Shown: positions 39,997 through 48,894 of the stretch, one piece after another | How positions within the stretch are numbered: the stretch's first letter is position 1 | How the letters are laid out: each line of letters starts with the position of its first letter | Assembly (NCBI GenBank): GCA_000024525.1 | Contig: CP001769.1 | Span: forward strand, 930,001 to 994,000 | Length of the DNA: 64,000 nucleotides | Reading direction: 5' to 3' | DNA from: Spirosoma linguale DSM 74 | Lineage (GTDB): Bacteria; Bacteroidota; Bacteroidia; Cytophagales; Spirosomataceae | The notes under the pieces: model-generated | Seen by the model: only the letters and a program-made list of their open reading frames with translations | Told to the model about the DNA's origin: nothing | The model's database searches: none | Made by a program: the position numbers and the translations under genes

Positions 39997-42900
39997 ATGA
40001 AACAAAAATCTACTTTGTACTGCCACTGCCGGGTGCACATTGGCCAATTCAGGTCAGCGTTCGGTCTGTTGCTTCTAACCTGCCTGTTGATGGGAGGTTC
40101 TGCTTTTGCCCAAAATCGGGTCGTTAGCGGGAAGGTAACGGATGCTAAAACCAATGGCCTGCCGGGTGTTAGTATCATCATCAAAGGAACCACAACCGGA
40201 ACCACAACCGATGCGAACGGCGATTATTCGCTCAGCGTACCGTCTGCTGAAGCGACCTTGACATATTCCTACATTGGGTTTGATGCACAGTCGAAAACGA
40301 TCGGTAGTCAGTCGGTTATCAACATAACACTTGTTGAAAATACGGCGCAGCTCAACGAGGTTATTGTAACGGCTCTGGGTATCAGGAAAGAAGCCCGAAC
40401 AATTGGCTATACCACGCAGGATGTAGCGGGCGATCAGCTCGTGAAGGCGCGTGAGCCAAACCCGGTTAACTCGCTGACCGGTAAAATCGCCGGTCTGACG
40501 GTCGGGCCTTCGGCCGAGATGCTGTCGAAACCCAAGCTCCTGCTGCGGGGTAACAGCGATCTGTTATTTGTCGTCGATGGTGTTCCCATCAACTCGGATA
40601 CCTGGAACGTGTCGGCCGATGACATTGAAACGTACACCGTCTTGAAAGGTCCTAACGCAGCTGCTCTTTATGGCTTCCGGGGGCAGAACGGAGCGATCAT
40701 GATTACGACCAAGAAGGGGACGAAAGACAAACGCAAAATTGCTGTCGACTTCAACACGAGTACCATGTTTGAATCGGGTTTTCTGGCTTTGCCCGACCGT
40801 CAGAGTGAATATGGATACGGGAATAACTTCAAGTATGCCTATGGCAATAAGCTCTATGACGAAGACGGTGGCTACCGCCGGACAAACCTGTGGGGCCCTC
40901 GTTTCGAAGGACAAAATGTGCCGCAATACAATAGCCCGGTAAATCCAACAACGGGTATCCGTCAGGGAACGCCCTGGCTAAATGTTGGTAAGGACAACTT
41001 CAGGAATTTTGTACAGACCGGTATCATTTCGACCAATAACGTTTCGGTATCGTCGAGTGGTGAGAAGTATGACCTGCGGATGTCGGTATCGAACAACTAC
41101 CAGCGGGGTATCTACCCAAACACACGGCTGAACATTACCAATTTCAACCTGACCACGGGTATCAATTTTACCGACAGGCTGCGGTTTGATGGTAGCTTGA
41201 ATACGAATATCCAGGCATCGCCAAATATTCCAGAATATAGCTCAGGTCCCGAGAGTTATGTGTACGCCTTTCAAGTATATGGTTCCAGTAGCTGGGACCT
41301 CGCCGATATGCGCGATTATTACAAAGGGCCACAGGGTAAGCAGGGTGTGCAGCAGTATTACGCGGAATATGGCCGGGAGAATAACCCTTATTTCGTTGCT
41401 TATGAATGGCTACGTGAGCATCGCAAAACGGATATTTACGGCTATACCCGGTTGAGCTACAAAATCAATGATTTCCTGAACCTATCTCTCCGGACACAGA
41501 TAACCACCTGGAATCAGCTGCGGACCGAAAAATTGCCCTATTCCATGATCACTTACAAATCACCTGATTTGCGGCAGGGTGATTATCGCGAAGATCGTCG
41601 GAACATGCTCGAAAACAATACGGACCTGCTGCTGACCTTCAACAAGGACGTAGCCAAAGATTTTCATATTAACGCATCGGCCGGTGCCAACGCGCGCACG
41701 TTTACTTACAATTCGAACTGGACCACAACCGACTTCCTGATTGTGCCGGGTGTGTATGCGTTTACCAACTCGAAAAACCCTGTTCGGGCCTACAGCTTCC
41801 GCTCGGATATGCGGGTTCTGAGCGCCTACGCAACCAGTGACTTTACCTACAAAAACCTGGTGACACTGGGTGTAACGGGCCGGTTTGATAAACTCTCGAC
41901 TTTGCCAAAAGAGAACAACACGTATTTCTATCCGTCTGTGGCCCTTAGTACAGTCGTATCAGACTATGTGAAAATTCCGGAAGCGATTTCATTCCTGAAA
42001 CTACGAGGTTCCTATGCCAACGTGCGTGGTGGGTTGACGCAGTCGGAAATTGGTACGGCCTACCGGGCGGTAACCGGTAGCGGTACCGATGCCTTAATAG
42101 GCTACGGTACCGACCTGACCTCCTCGTATGACGGTCCAAGCTACGCCAACCAGAACACCTACAGCATCTCAACGGGCCTTTATAACAACACCCCAATGGC
42201 CAACTATTCGGGAACGCTGGCCAACAAATCGCTGAAGGCGTATACCGTTAGCTCGTATGAGTTTGGTTTTGATGCCAAATTTTTAGGCAATCGACTGGGC
42301 TTTGACCTGACTCATTTTACCGCCGTGAACGGTCCACAGATTTTTGCCTTACCGGTGCCAAGTTCAACCGGATTCTACAATGAAAACGTAAACGGTCTGG
42401 TAACGAAACGGGACGGCTGGGAAGTGTCGGTAACGGGATCGGCCCTTAAAAATCCAAACGGTCTGAACTGGGATGTGTTGGCAAACTGGTCGACGTTTAA
42501 AGAGCGGCTGAAAGAGATATACGGTAACGAAACAAGTATATATCTCAGCGGCCCTGACCACGTCTTTACCATCGGTGACCGGCTTGACGGCTATTATAGC
42601 TACAATTTCCTGCGCGATCCAAACGGTAATATCATTAACTCAGCTACCGGACAGCCACTAACACGTCCTTCTGGAACGAACACCAAGCAGCTACTGGGCT
42701 ATACGAACCCTGATTTTGTGTGGTCGCTCAATAACCGCTTCAGTTATAAAAATTTCAACTTCAGTTTCCAGTTCGACGGCCGTGTGGGCGGTGTTATTCG
42801 CGATCAGGTATATGCCTATGCCATGAACGCGGGTAACCAAAAAGATCTGGTAACCGGAGCCTTTGGCGAAGCTCGTTTGAAGGAATGGCAGAGTACAAAT

Positions 42901-43347
42901 ACTAGCACCGTAGCGGCAACCCCCGCTTACGTTGGCCCAGGTGTGGTGACAACGGGTCAGGTTAAGTTCGACGGTCAGGGCAACATCAGTAACATGAGTG
43001 AGTTAACCTTCTCGCCGAACACCAAAGCGGTAACGGTGCAGTCATATGCTCAGGGTGTTTATAACAGCGGTATCGAAGAATCCTATATGGTTAGCAAAAC
43101 ATACGCTAAACTACGGGAGGTCATCATTGGCTACACGGTGCCCGTTACGGTGTTACCCCGGTTTATTCGGGCGGCTTCGGTATCCGTAGTAGGTCGTAAC
43201 CTGCTCTATTTCGCTCAGCGTAAGGATTTCGACCTGGACCAGTTCCCGGAAGGCTACAACGCCACATCTAACTCCACCCTGCGTAACCCTGGTTTGCAGT
43301 CGTCGACGTTACGCCGATTTGGCGTGAATCTAAATCTGACATTCTAA
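39997..43347 (+). CDS. SusC/RagA-type TonB-linked outer-membrane transporter
   Basis: TonB-dependent outer-membrane importer of 1116 residues. A signal peptide ends FAQ near residue 39, then a carboxypeptidase-regulatory-like domain (VVSGKVTDAKTNGLPGVSIIIKG, SYIGFDAQ) at 43-125. The TonB box region (LNEVIVTALGIRKEART) and the plug (NPVNSLTGKIAGLTV, LLLRGNSDLLFVVDGVPINSD, VLKGPNAAALYGFRGQNGAIMITTKKG) follow, then the 22-strand barrel ending FGVNLNLTF. It has no STN domain, so it is probably not part of an ECF trans-envelope cascade. It is paired with the SusD gene 79 bases downstream. No glycanase is in the locus; the amidohydrolase suggests a non-carbohydrate or amide ligand, but that is inference. 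Confidence 0.96.
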   Translation: MKQKSTLYCHCRVHIGQFRSAFGLLLLTCLLMGGSAFAQNRVVSGKVTDAKTNGLPGVSIIIKGTTTGTTTDANGDYSLSVPSAEATLTYSYIGFDAQSKTIGSQSVINITLVENTAQLNEVIVTALGIRKEARTIGYTTQDVAGDQLVKAREPNPVNSLTGKIAGLTVGPSAEMLSKPKLLLRGNSDLLFVVDGVPINSDTWNVSADDIETYTVLKGPNAAALYGFRGQNGAIMITTKKGTKDKRKIAVDFNTSTMFESGFLALPDRQSEYGYGNNFKYAYGNKLYDEDGGYRRTNLWGPRFEGQNVPQYNSPVNPTTGIRQGTPWLNVGKDNFRNFVQTGIISTNNVSVSSSGEKYDLRMSVSNNYQRGIYPNTRLNITNFNLTTGINFTDRLRFDGSLNTNIQASPNIPEYSSGPESYVYAFQVYGSSSWDLADMRDYYKGPQGKQGVQQYYAEYGRENNPYFVAYEWLREHRKTDIYGYTRLSYKINDFLNLSLRTQITTWNQLRTEKLPYSMITYKSPDLRQGDYREDRRNMLENNTDLLLTFNKDVAKDFHINASAGANARTFTYNSNWTTTDFLIVPGVYAFTNSKNPVRAYSFRSDMRVLSAYATSDFTYKNLVTLGVTGRFDKLSTLPKENNTYFYPSVALSTVVSDYVKIPEAISFLKLRGSYANVRGGLTQSEIGTAYRAVTGSGTDALIGYGTDLTSSYDGPSYANQNTYSISTGLYNNTPMANYSGTLANKSLKAYTVSSYEFGFDAKFLGNRLGFDLTHFTAVNGPQIFALPVPSSTGFYNENVNGLVTKRDGWEVSVTGSALKNPNGLNWDVLANWSTFKERLKEIYGNETSIYLSGPDHVFTIGDRLDGYYSYNFLRDPNGNIINSATGQPLTRPSGTNTKQLLGYTNPDFVWSLNNRFSYKNFNFSFQFDGRVGGVIRDQVYAYAMNAGNQKDLVTGAFGEARLKEWQSTNTSTVAATPAYVGPGVVTTGQVKFDGQGNISNMSELTFSPNTKAVTVQSYAQGVYNSGIEESYMVSKTYAKLREVIIGYTVPVTVLPRFIRAASVSVVGRNLLYFAQRKDFDLDQFPEGYNATSNSTLRNPGLQSSTLRRFGVNLNLTF

Positions 43348-43426
43348 CTCAGTTGATGGGTTCCGGGCGGTAGTAAGTGCGTATGCCATATCGGCCCGGA
43401 ACCTGTCAAACACAACTTTATAAGCC

Positions 43427-45043
43427 ATGAGAATCATTTTTTATAAATCATTTTTTCTGCTGCTCACGCTGCTCGTGCTGAATGGCTGCAAATCCTTCGA
43501 TTCGCTGGAGCCCAACCCAAACGTGGCCAGTGAGGACAATATCGTTCCGCCTTCGCTGCTGCTGGGCCGTATTACCTACGACATATATAGTGGCGGGGGG
43601 AATGTAGATGGTCGTCCGGGACGGGTGTATGAAGGTCCCTGGGATCAGGTCATGCGCTGGAACCAGTACATTGTTTCCAACAACCTGTATTACGGGGGTA
43701 AAAATGCTTATGACTGGACGGTATCGGCCACCCCATATAGCACCCTGAAAAACGTCAACAAAATGGACGAACTGGCTCAGAAAACCCTCGGTACAAAAAC
43801 AAACGGGTATTCGGCGCTGGCCAAATTCTTCCGGGCCTACATCTTTGTCTGGATGACACAGCGAGTTGGCGATATTCCCGTGTCGGAGGCTGGATTAGGA
43901 CTTGATAATCTTACCCCTAAATACGATAGCCAGAAAGATGTGTATCGCCAGAGTTTACAACTGCTCGAAGAGGCCAATGCTGACCTGACAACCGTTATCG
44001 CGGCCAATAGTGCCGGTACATATAATATTGATGGTGATATTCTCTTGGGGAACAATCTGACCAAGTGGCAGAAAGTAGTGAATACGTTTAAGCTGCGGGT
44101 GCTGGTTAGCCTGAGCAAACGGGCCGATGATACGGCGGATCTGGGTATCAAACAGAAGTTCGCCGATGTACTGGCCAACCCGACGAAATACCCGATCATG
44201 ACCAGCAATGCCGATAATATGGTTTTTACGTTTAATGCCGCGTATGATAACTACCCACATACCCCGAAGGACGGGAACAACAACTACCAGAATGTAGGCA
44301 GCACCCTGCTGGCCCTGACAACGACCACCCAGGACCCCCGTACCTTTGTATTCGCTACACCAGCCAAGGCTGAACTGGCCAAGGGTAAAAAAGTAGACGA
44401 TTTTTCTGCCTACGTTGGAGCCGATATTTCACTGAGTATCGACGATCTGGCAAAAAATGCATCGGCTGATAAATACTCGTTCTTTAACTACAACCGCTAT
44501 TACACGTCATATGTAGGGCCGGAGCCTTACATCATCATCGGCTATCCTGAACTGATGTTCAACATTGCCGAAGGCCTGAACCGGGGCTGGTCGACTACAG
44601 CATCGGCCAATACCTATTACCTGCGAGGTATCAATGCATCCCTGAGCTTTTTCGGTGTTACCGATGGGCAGGCGTACACAATTGGTGATCTGGGTGGAAA
44701 AACGCTGGGTACTACAACGGTATCGACGGCCAAGTTCCTGGCTGATCCGGGAGTTGCCTACAAGGGCGATAATGCCGATGGTCTGGAACAGATCCTGAAT
44801 CAGAAATACGTTGCTTTCTTCCAGAATTCAGGCTGGGAAGCACTCTACAACTGGCGTCGGACAGGCTTCCCCAAATCATTTGTCACGACTGGGGCAGGGC
44901 TGAATGCAGCCAACAAACTACCCCGCCGGTGGCAGTATCCGGTAGACGAATCTACGTTCAATCCGGTAAACTACAAATCGGCCATTACCAGCCAGTTTGG
45001 CGGTACCGACGACCTGAATATGGATACGTGGGCATTGAAGTAA
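43427..45043 (+). CDS. SusD/RagB-type substrate-capture lipoprotein
   Basis: Surface lipoprotein of 538 residues. The lipobox is VLNGC with Cys near residue 20, followed by KSFDSLEPNPN. It has the alpha-helical TPR-like SusD fold; the segment KFFRAYIFVWMTQRVGDIPVSEA and the C-terminal YVAFFQNSGWEALYNWRRTGFPK and NPNxxN-like ends are typical of the SusD_like/DUF-type subgroup. It acts with the SusC barrel as lid and ligand binder. An inverted repeat follows the gene. Confidence 0.94.
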   Translation: MRIIFYKSFFLLLTLLVLNGCKSFDSLEPNPNVASEDNIVPPSLLLGRITYDIYSGGGNVDGRPGRVYEGPWDQVMRWNQYIVSNNLYYGGKNAYDWTVSATPYSTLKNVNKMDELAQKTLGTKTNGYSALAKFFRAYIFVWMTQRVGDIPVSEAGLGLDNLTPKYDSQKDVYRQSLQLLEEANADLTTVIAANSAGTYNIDGDILLGNNLTKWQKVVNTFKLRVLVSLSKRADDTADLGIKQKFADVLANPTKYPIMTSNADNMVFTFNAAYDNYPHTPKDGNNNYQNVGSTLLALTTTTQDPRTFVFATPAKAELAKGKKVDDFSAYVGADISLSIDDLAKNASADKYSFFNYNRYYTSYVGPEPYIIIGYPELMFNIAEGLNRGWSTTASANTYYLRGINASLSFFGVTDGQAYTIGDLGGKTLGTTTVSTAKFLADPGVAYKGDNADGLEQILNQKYVAFFQNSGWEALYNWRRTGFPKSFVTTGAGLNAANKLPRRWQYPVDESTFNPVNYKSAITSQFGGTDDLNMDTWALK

Positions 45044-45065
45044 ACGAACTTGCGCTGTTATTACC

Positions 45066-45101
45066 GGGCGATCTTTATGGCTCTTACCATGAAGATCGCC
45101 C
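45066..45101 (+). terminator. Stem-loop between susD and amidohydrolase genes
   Basis: GGGCGATCTT (45066-45075) pairs with AAGATCGCCC (45092-45101), loop 16 bases, followed by a weak T-rich stretch. It may attenuate rather than block read-through into the amidohydrolase 17 bases downstream. Confidence 0.6.
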
Positions 45102-45118
45102 TCTATACTTTCTAAAAG

Positions 45119-46813
45119 ATGCCTTTTTACAGTCGACGTAAATTTATCGTACTAGTAGTCGCCGTATTGTCATTAGCGGTCTTCTCTCTACAGGCACAAC
45201 CGGCTGACCTGGTCCTCCATAACGGCACCATAATAACCATTGCTCGCCCCGGCGACCGAAGCGAAGCCATTGCTGTCCGTCAGGGTAAAATACTGGCTGT
45301 TGGGACCAATGACCGCATTAGGACCTATATTGGGAAGCAAACGAAGGTGATTAATCTTGCCGGGAAAACGGTTGTGCCCGGCTTCAACGACGCGCACCTG
45401 CACCCGTCGCCCATTTACCCCTTTGCCTCGCCCAATGCCATTGTGAATCTGGGGCCGGACTCTGTTCGGACGATGGGTGAACTCATTGCCTTGTTAAAAC
45501 GTAAAGCGGACCTGACACCGGAAGGAATGCCCATACAGGGACTTGGGTATCAGGATACGAAGCTGGGTGGCCATCCTACACGTCGGGAGCTGGATCAGGT
45601 ATCGCGTCGGCATCCGGTAATTATCCGACATTCCAGTGGGCATATTTCGGCCGTTAATTCGTTTGCCCTGGAGGCTGCTGGCGTTACAAAAACCACACCA
45701 GACCCGGCGGGTGGTGCCTTTGATCGAGACAGTCTGGGTGAGCCTAATGGTGTTTGTAGGGAGTCGGCTGCAGGCATAATCAGGTCAGCTAAATTTAAAA
45801 CGGTTTCTCCACTGGAAACTGAAACGCTGGCGGGTTATCAGCAATGTTTCGCCAACTACGTGGCTAATGGCATCACCAGTATCACCGAGGCCGGTTCGTC
45901 GTTCGATAAACGAGCCTTGTATGAGAAGTTGCAGGCGGCCGGGATGCCCATCAGGATCAACCTCCTGATGTCGGAAGGCCAGTTGGATGACGTCATTAAA
46001 CGAGGTATTCGTCGGGGTTATGGCAATGAATCCTTACGTATAAGCGGCATCAAGGTCTTTCATGGTAACTCACTCAGCGGACGAACCTGCTGGTTGAACG
46101 AGCCCTATGATCTGGTCAATCCACAGACGGGTAAAAAGGATTATTACGGCATTCCGCCTAAACGGAGTCAGGCGGAACTCGACAGCTTATTCCTGAAAAT
46201 CCACCGGAATGGGCTGCAAATTGCCTGTCATTCCAACGGCGACCGGGAGATTGAAATGGTCCTGGCAGCCTTTGAAGCCTCGCAACAATCGAATCCGTTG
46301 CCCAATCGTCGGCATCGAATCGAGCATTGCAGTGTGACAACAATGGCGTTACTGCAACGCATCAGGCGCGATAGCGCGATGGTCGTGCTGCACTCCTACA
46401 TCTACGAGCACGGCGATAAGATGCTGGCTTTTGGTACGCAGCGCTTTGGTATGATGCACCCCAATCGGACGGTTATGGAAATGGGTATTCCTATTGCCCA
46501 GCATTCGGATTCGCCCATCAGTGCCGCTATTCCGCTGTTGCGAATTCAGAGCTTAGCCACCCGACGCAGTGCCGAGGGGATCGTTATCGGTGAAAATCAA
46601 CGCATATCGGCCGAAGATGCCATTCGGTTATGGACGTATGGTGGGGCTTATGCTTCGTTTGAGGAGAAAGAAAAGGGAACACTGGAGGTCGGGAAACTGG
46701 CCGATCTGGTAGTCCTGTCCGATGATCCAACCACCGCTGACGTAAACCGGCTAAAAGACATCCAAGTCCTGAAAACAATCATCAATGGGCAAGTGGTTTA
46801 TGAGCGGCCCTAA
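45119..46813 (+). CDS. Secreted YtcJ-like amidohydrolase
   Basis: Metal-dependent hydrolase of 564 residues, amidohydrolase_3 class. A signal peptide (about 1-27, ending LQA) is followed by DLVLHNGTIITIARPGDRSEAIAVRQGKILAVG and the metal motif GFNDAHLHPS with His93 and His95. Other metal or active-site residues are in QIACHSNGDREIE, HRIEHCSV and QHSDSPIS. The C-terminal beta sandwich carries EEKEKGTLEVGKLADLVVLSDDP. The periplasmic location and position after SusC/SusD suggest that it processes whatever the pair imports. The substrate class (amide, carbamate or ester) cannot be told from sequence. Confidence 0.92.
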   Translation: MPFYSRRKFIVLVVAVLSLAVFSLQAQPADLVLHNGTIITIARPGDRSEAIAVRQGKILAVGTNDRIRTYIGKQTKVINLAGKTVVPGFNDAHLHPSPIYPFASPNAIVNLGPDSVRTMGELIALLKRKADLTPEGMPIQGLGYQDTKLGGHPTRRELDQVSRRHPVIIRHSSGHISAVNSFALEAAGVTKTTPDPAGGAFDRDSLGEPNGVCRESAAGIIRSAKFKTVSPLETETLAGYQQCFANYVANGITSITEAGSSFDKRALYEKLQAAGMPIRINLLMSEGQLDDVIKRGIRRGYGNESLRISGIKVFHGNSLSGRTCWLNEPYDLVNPQTGKKDYYGIPPKRSQAELDSLFLKIHRNGLQIACHSNGDREIEMVLAAFEASQQSNPLPNRRHRIEHCSVTTMALLQRIRRDSAMVVLHSYIYEHGDKMLAFGTQRFGMMHPNRTVMEMGIPIAQHSDSPISAAIPLLRIQSLATRRSAEGIVIGENQRISAEDAIRLWTYGGAYASFEEKEKGTLEVGKLADLVVLSDDPTTADVNRLKDIQVLKTIINGQVVYERP

Positions 46814-46865
46814 GTTAATGGCTCAATTGCCAGCCTTATTACCTACCAGTCAAAACATCCAGATC

Positions 46866-47693
46866 ATGCAAAAACTTACATTCCTGCTTTTTAGTCTTAT
46901 CTCGTTCTGTTCCTTCGGACAAACGACCGACACCCTTGTTTATAACGCAAAACGGGCTGTTCCGCTCGAAGGAGCCAGTAACTTCCGCGACCTGGGCGGC
47001 TATCCAACCAAAAATGGTCGTCGGGTAAAATGGGGGCATCTGTATCGCTCGGCTGATATTAGCAAACTGACCGATGCCGACTTACAGGTTCTGGCTGATC
47101 TTCACATTACGGCTGTTTGCGACCTGCGCGGCCCGGATGAAATTAAGACTAACCCAGACCGGCTACCAGCCGGAGCAACCTGGTACAATATGCCGGCCGG
47201 GAGCGAAAATACCAGCGCCACAACGGCGGCTTTGATGGGGGCCAAGCCCGCTAACCGGGATTCGATGATGATGGTCTTTTATGGCCGTACAGATCACCTC
47301 AAAGCAAAATACAAGCCGATGTTCGACCAATTGCTGGCCCTCAATAACGATAAAGCGTTACTTTTTCATTGCACCGCTGGTAAAGATCGGACAGGTATCG
47401 GTGCGGCTCTGATTCTATCAGCGTTGGGCGTTGACCGGGCAATAATTCTGAAAGATTACGCAGCCACTAATGAGTACTGGAAAGGTAACAGAGAGCAGCT
47501 TGTGCAGGCTATGGCCAAACAGGGAATGGACGAAAAGACCGTAAAAAGTATGCTGGCCGCAAACCCATCGTATTTACAAACTACATTCGACACCATTGAT
47601 CGGCAATACGGTTCGATGGATAAATTCTTGGCTAAGGAACTGGAGTTGACACCTAAAAAACTGGCATTGCTCCGGGCGAAATATATTCAATAG
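46866..47693 (+). CDS. Secreted tyrosine-protein phosphatase (Y_phosphatase3 type)
   Basis: The ATG at 46866 gives a clean signal peptide (MQKLTFLLFSLISFCSFGQ); the longer frame from 46785 overlaps the amidohydrolase and is rejected. The protein has 275 residues. N-terminal family blocks are LEGASNFRDLGGY and WGHLYRSADISKLT, then AVCDLRGPDEI. The phosphatase loop HCTAGKDRTGIG has nucleophile Cys169 and Arg175. Such proteins are dual-specificity or phosphoinositide phosphatases in other bacteria; here export points to an extracytoplasmic phosphate ester. It probably belongs to the SusC/SusD-amidohydrolase transcription unit. Confidence 0.92.
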   Translation: MQKLTFLLFSLISFCSFGQTTDTLVYNAKRAVPLEGASNFRDLGGYPTKNGRRVKWGHLYRSADISKLTDADLQVLADLHITAVCDLRGPDEIKTNPDRLPAGATWYNMPAGSENTSATTAALMGAKPANRDSMMMVFYGRTDHLKAKYKPMFDQLLALNNDKALLFHCTAGKDRTGIGAALILSALGVDRAIILKDYAATNEYWKGNREQLVQAMAKQGMDEKTVKSMLAANPSYLQTTFDTIDRQYGSMDKFLAKELELTPKKLALLRAKYIQ

Positions 47694-47702
47694 AAACGAA
47701 GA

Positions 47703-47757
47703 CGGGGACGACCGAAACAAAGGAAGTAATCAACTTACCTGGTTCTGGTCGTCCCCG
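47703..47757. terminator. Convergent bidirectional terminator
   Basis: CGGGGACGACC (47703-47713) pairs with GGTCGTCCCCG (47747-47757). It lies between the phosphatase and MoxR genes that converge here, with TTTATTT downstream on the plus strand. Confidence 0.7.
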
Positions 47758-47777
47758 ACTTTATTTATCTCTCGTTT

Positions 47778-48740
47778 TTACAACAGTCGTTTGATCAACT
47801 GTTCTACTGAAATACCTTCCGCTTCGGCTTTGAAGTTACGCACCACCCGGTGACGCAGAATTGGAAGTGCTACGGCCCGAACGTCTTCAATATCGGGCGA
47901 GTACTTACCCGTCAGCAGGGCATTGCATTTTGCCGCCAGAATGAGCGCTTGCGAAGCCCGTGGCCCTGCGCCCCACTCCAGATACTGATTGGCGTCGGAA
48001 GCAGCCATTTCGGTGTTTGGGCGAGTTTTATGAACAAGCTTAACGGCGTATTCAACCACATTATCGACAACCGGTACCCGACGAACGAGTTGTTGAAACT
48101 CCCGAATTTCCTCACCCGTGATAACGCGCTGGACATCGTACCGTTTGTCGGAGGTTGTGTTTTTAACGATATCCAGTTCCGACTGATACGATGGATAGTC
48201 CAGATAAATATTGAACATAAACCGGTCTAGCTGGGCTTCGGGCAGCGGGTAGGTACCTTCCTGCTCAATCGGGTTTTGAGTAGCCAGAACGAAAAACGGC
48301 CGACCTAAAGCGTATTTTTGACCGGCAATCGTGACCGAATACTCCTGCATGGCTTCCAGCAGAGCAGACTGTGTTTTGGGCGGAGTCCGGTTGATTTCGT
48401 CGGCCAGAATGATATTGGCAAATACCGGGCCTTTAATAAACTTGAAATTGCGTTCCTGATCCAGCGTTTCAGAACCCAGAATATCGGATGGCATCAGATC
48501 AGGCGTAAACTGGATTCGGTTGAAATCGAGATCTAGCGCACCGGCAATCGTTTGAATCAGCAACGTTTTGGCCAGGCCGGGTACGCCCACTAACAGGCAG
48601 TGCCCCTGGCAAAAGATGGCCGTTAGCAGCAAACGGACCGTATCGTCCTGCCCAATAACGACTTTCGAGATTTCGTTTTTTAACTTCTGATAAGAGGCAG
48701 TAAGGGCTTCGGCAGCCGCAACATCCGAGGAATAAGGCAC
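47778..48740 (-). CDS. MoxR-type AAA+ ATPase
   Basis: Chaperone-like ATPase of 320 residues. Translation starts at GTG 48740 (PYSSDVAAAEALTASYQKL); no earlier ATG is in frame. Walker A is the degenerate GVPGLAKTLL, Walker B ANIILADEINRTPPKTQSALLEAMQE, sensor 1 FVLATQNPIEQEGTYPLPEAQLDRF, and the AAA lid has GPRASQALILAAK. MoxR proteins usually act with VWA-domain proteins, but none is encoded nearby. A dispersed repeat lies just upstream of the start. Confidence 0.95.
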   Translation of the reverse strand: MPYSSDVAAAEALTASYQKLKNEISKVVIGQDDTVRLLLTAIFCQGHCLLVGVPGLAKTLLIQTIAGALDLDFNRIQFTPDLMPSDILGSETLDQERNFKFIKGPVFANIILADEINRTPPKTQSALLEAMQEYSVTIAGQKYALGRPFFVLATQNPIEQEGTYPLPEAQLDRFMFNIYLDYPSYQSELDIVKNTTSDKRYDVQRVITGEEIREFQQLVRRVPVVDNVVEYAVKLVHKTRPNTEMAASDANQYLEWGAGPRASQALILAAKCNALLTGKYSPDIEDVRAVALPILRHRVVRNFKAEAEGISVEQLIKRLL

Positions 48741-48755
48741 AGTTTTTACAATTAA

Positions 48756-48810
48756 GAATGATGAATTAAAACGGGGCCGCCCGCGCGGTGATGAAATAAA
48801 ACCGGGTCAC
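48756..48810 (-). repeat. Dispersed GC-rich repeat upstream of moxR (copy A)
   Basis: Shares TGATGAAT followed by GG(A/G)GCCGCCCGC(G/T)CGGTGAT(A/G)AA with the element at 55188-55240. Both are placed just upstream of a minus-strand start codon. This copy also has CGGTGA...TCACCG, which can fold. Confidence 0.65.
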
Positions 48811-48894
48811 CGTAAGGCTAATGAATCATAAAAGACAAAGCAGGAAAGCTGTACTTCTTAACCCATCGCCGGGCGTCCCCGTCCTGATTCTGCA

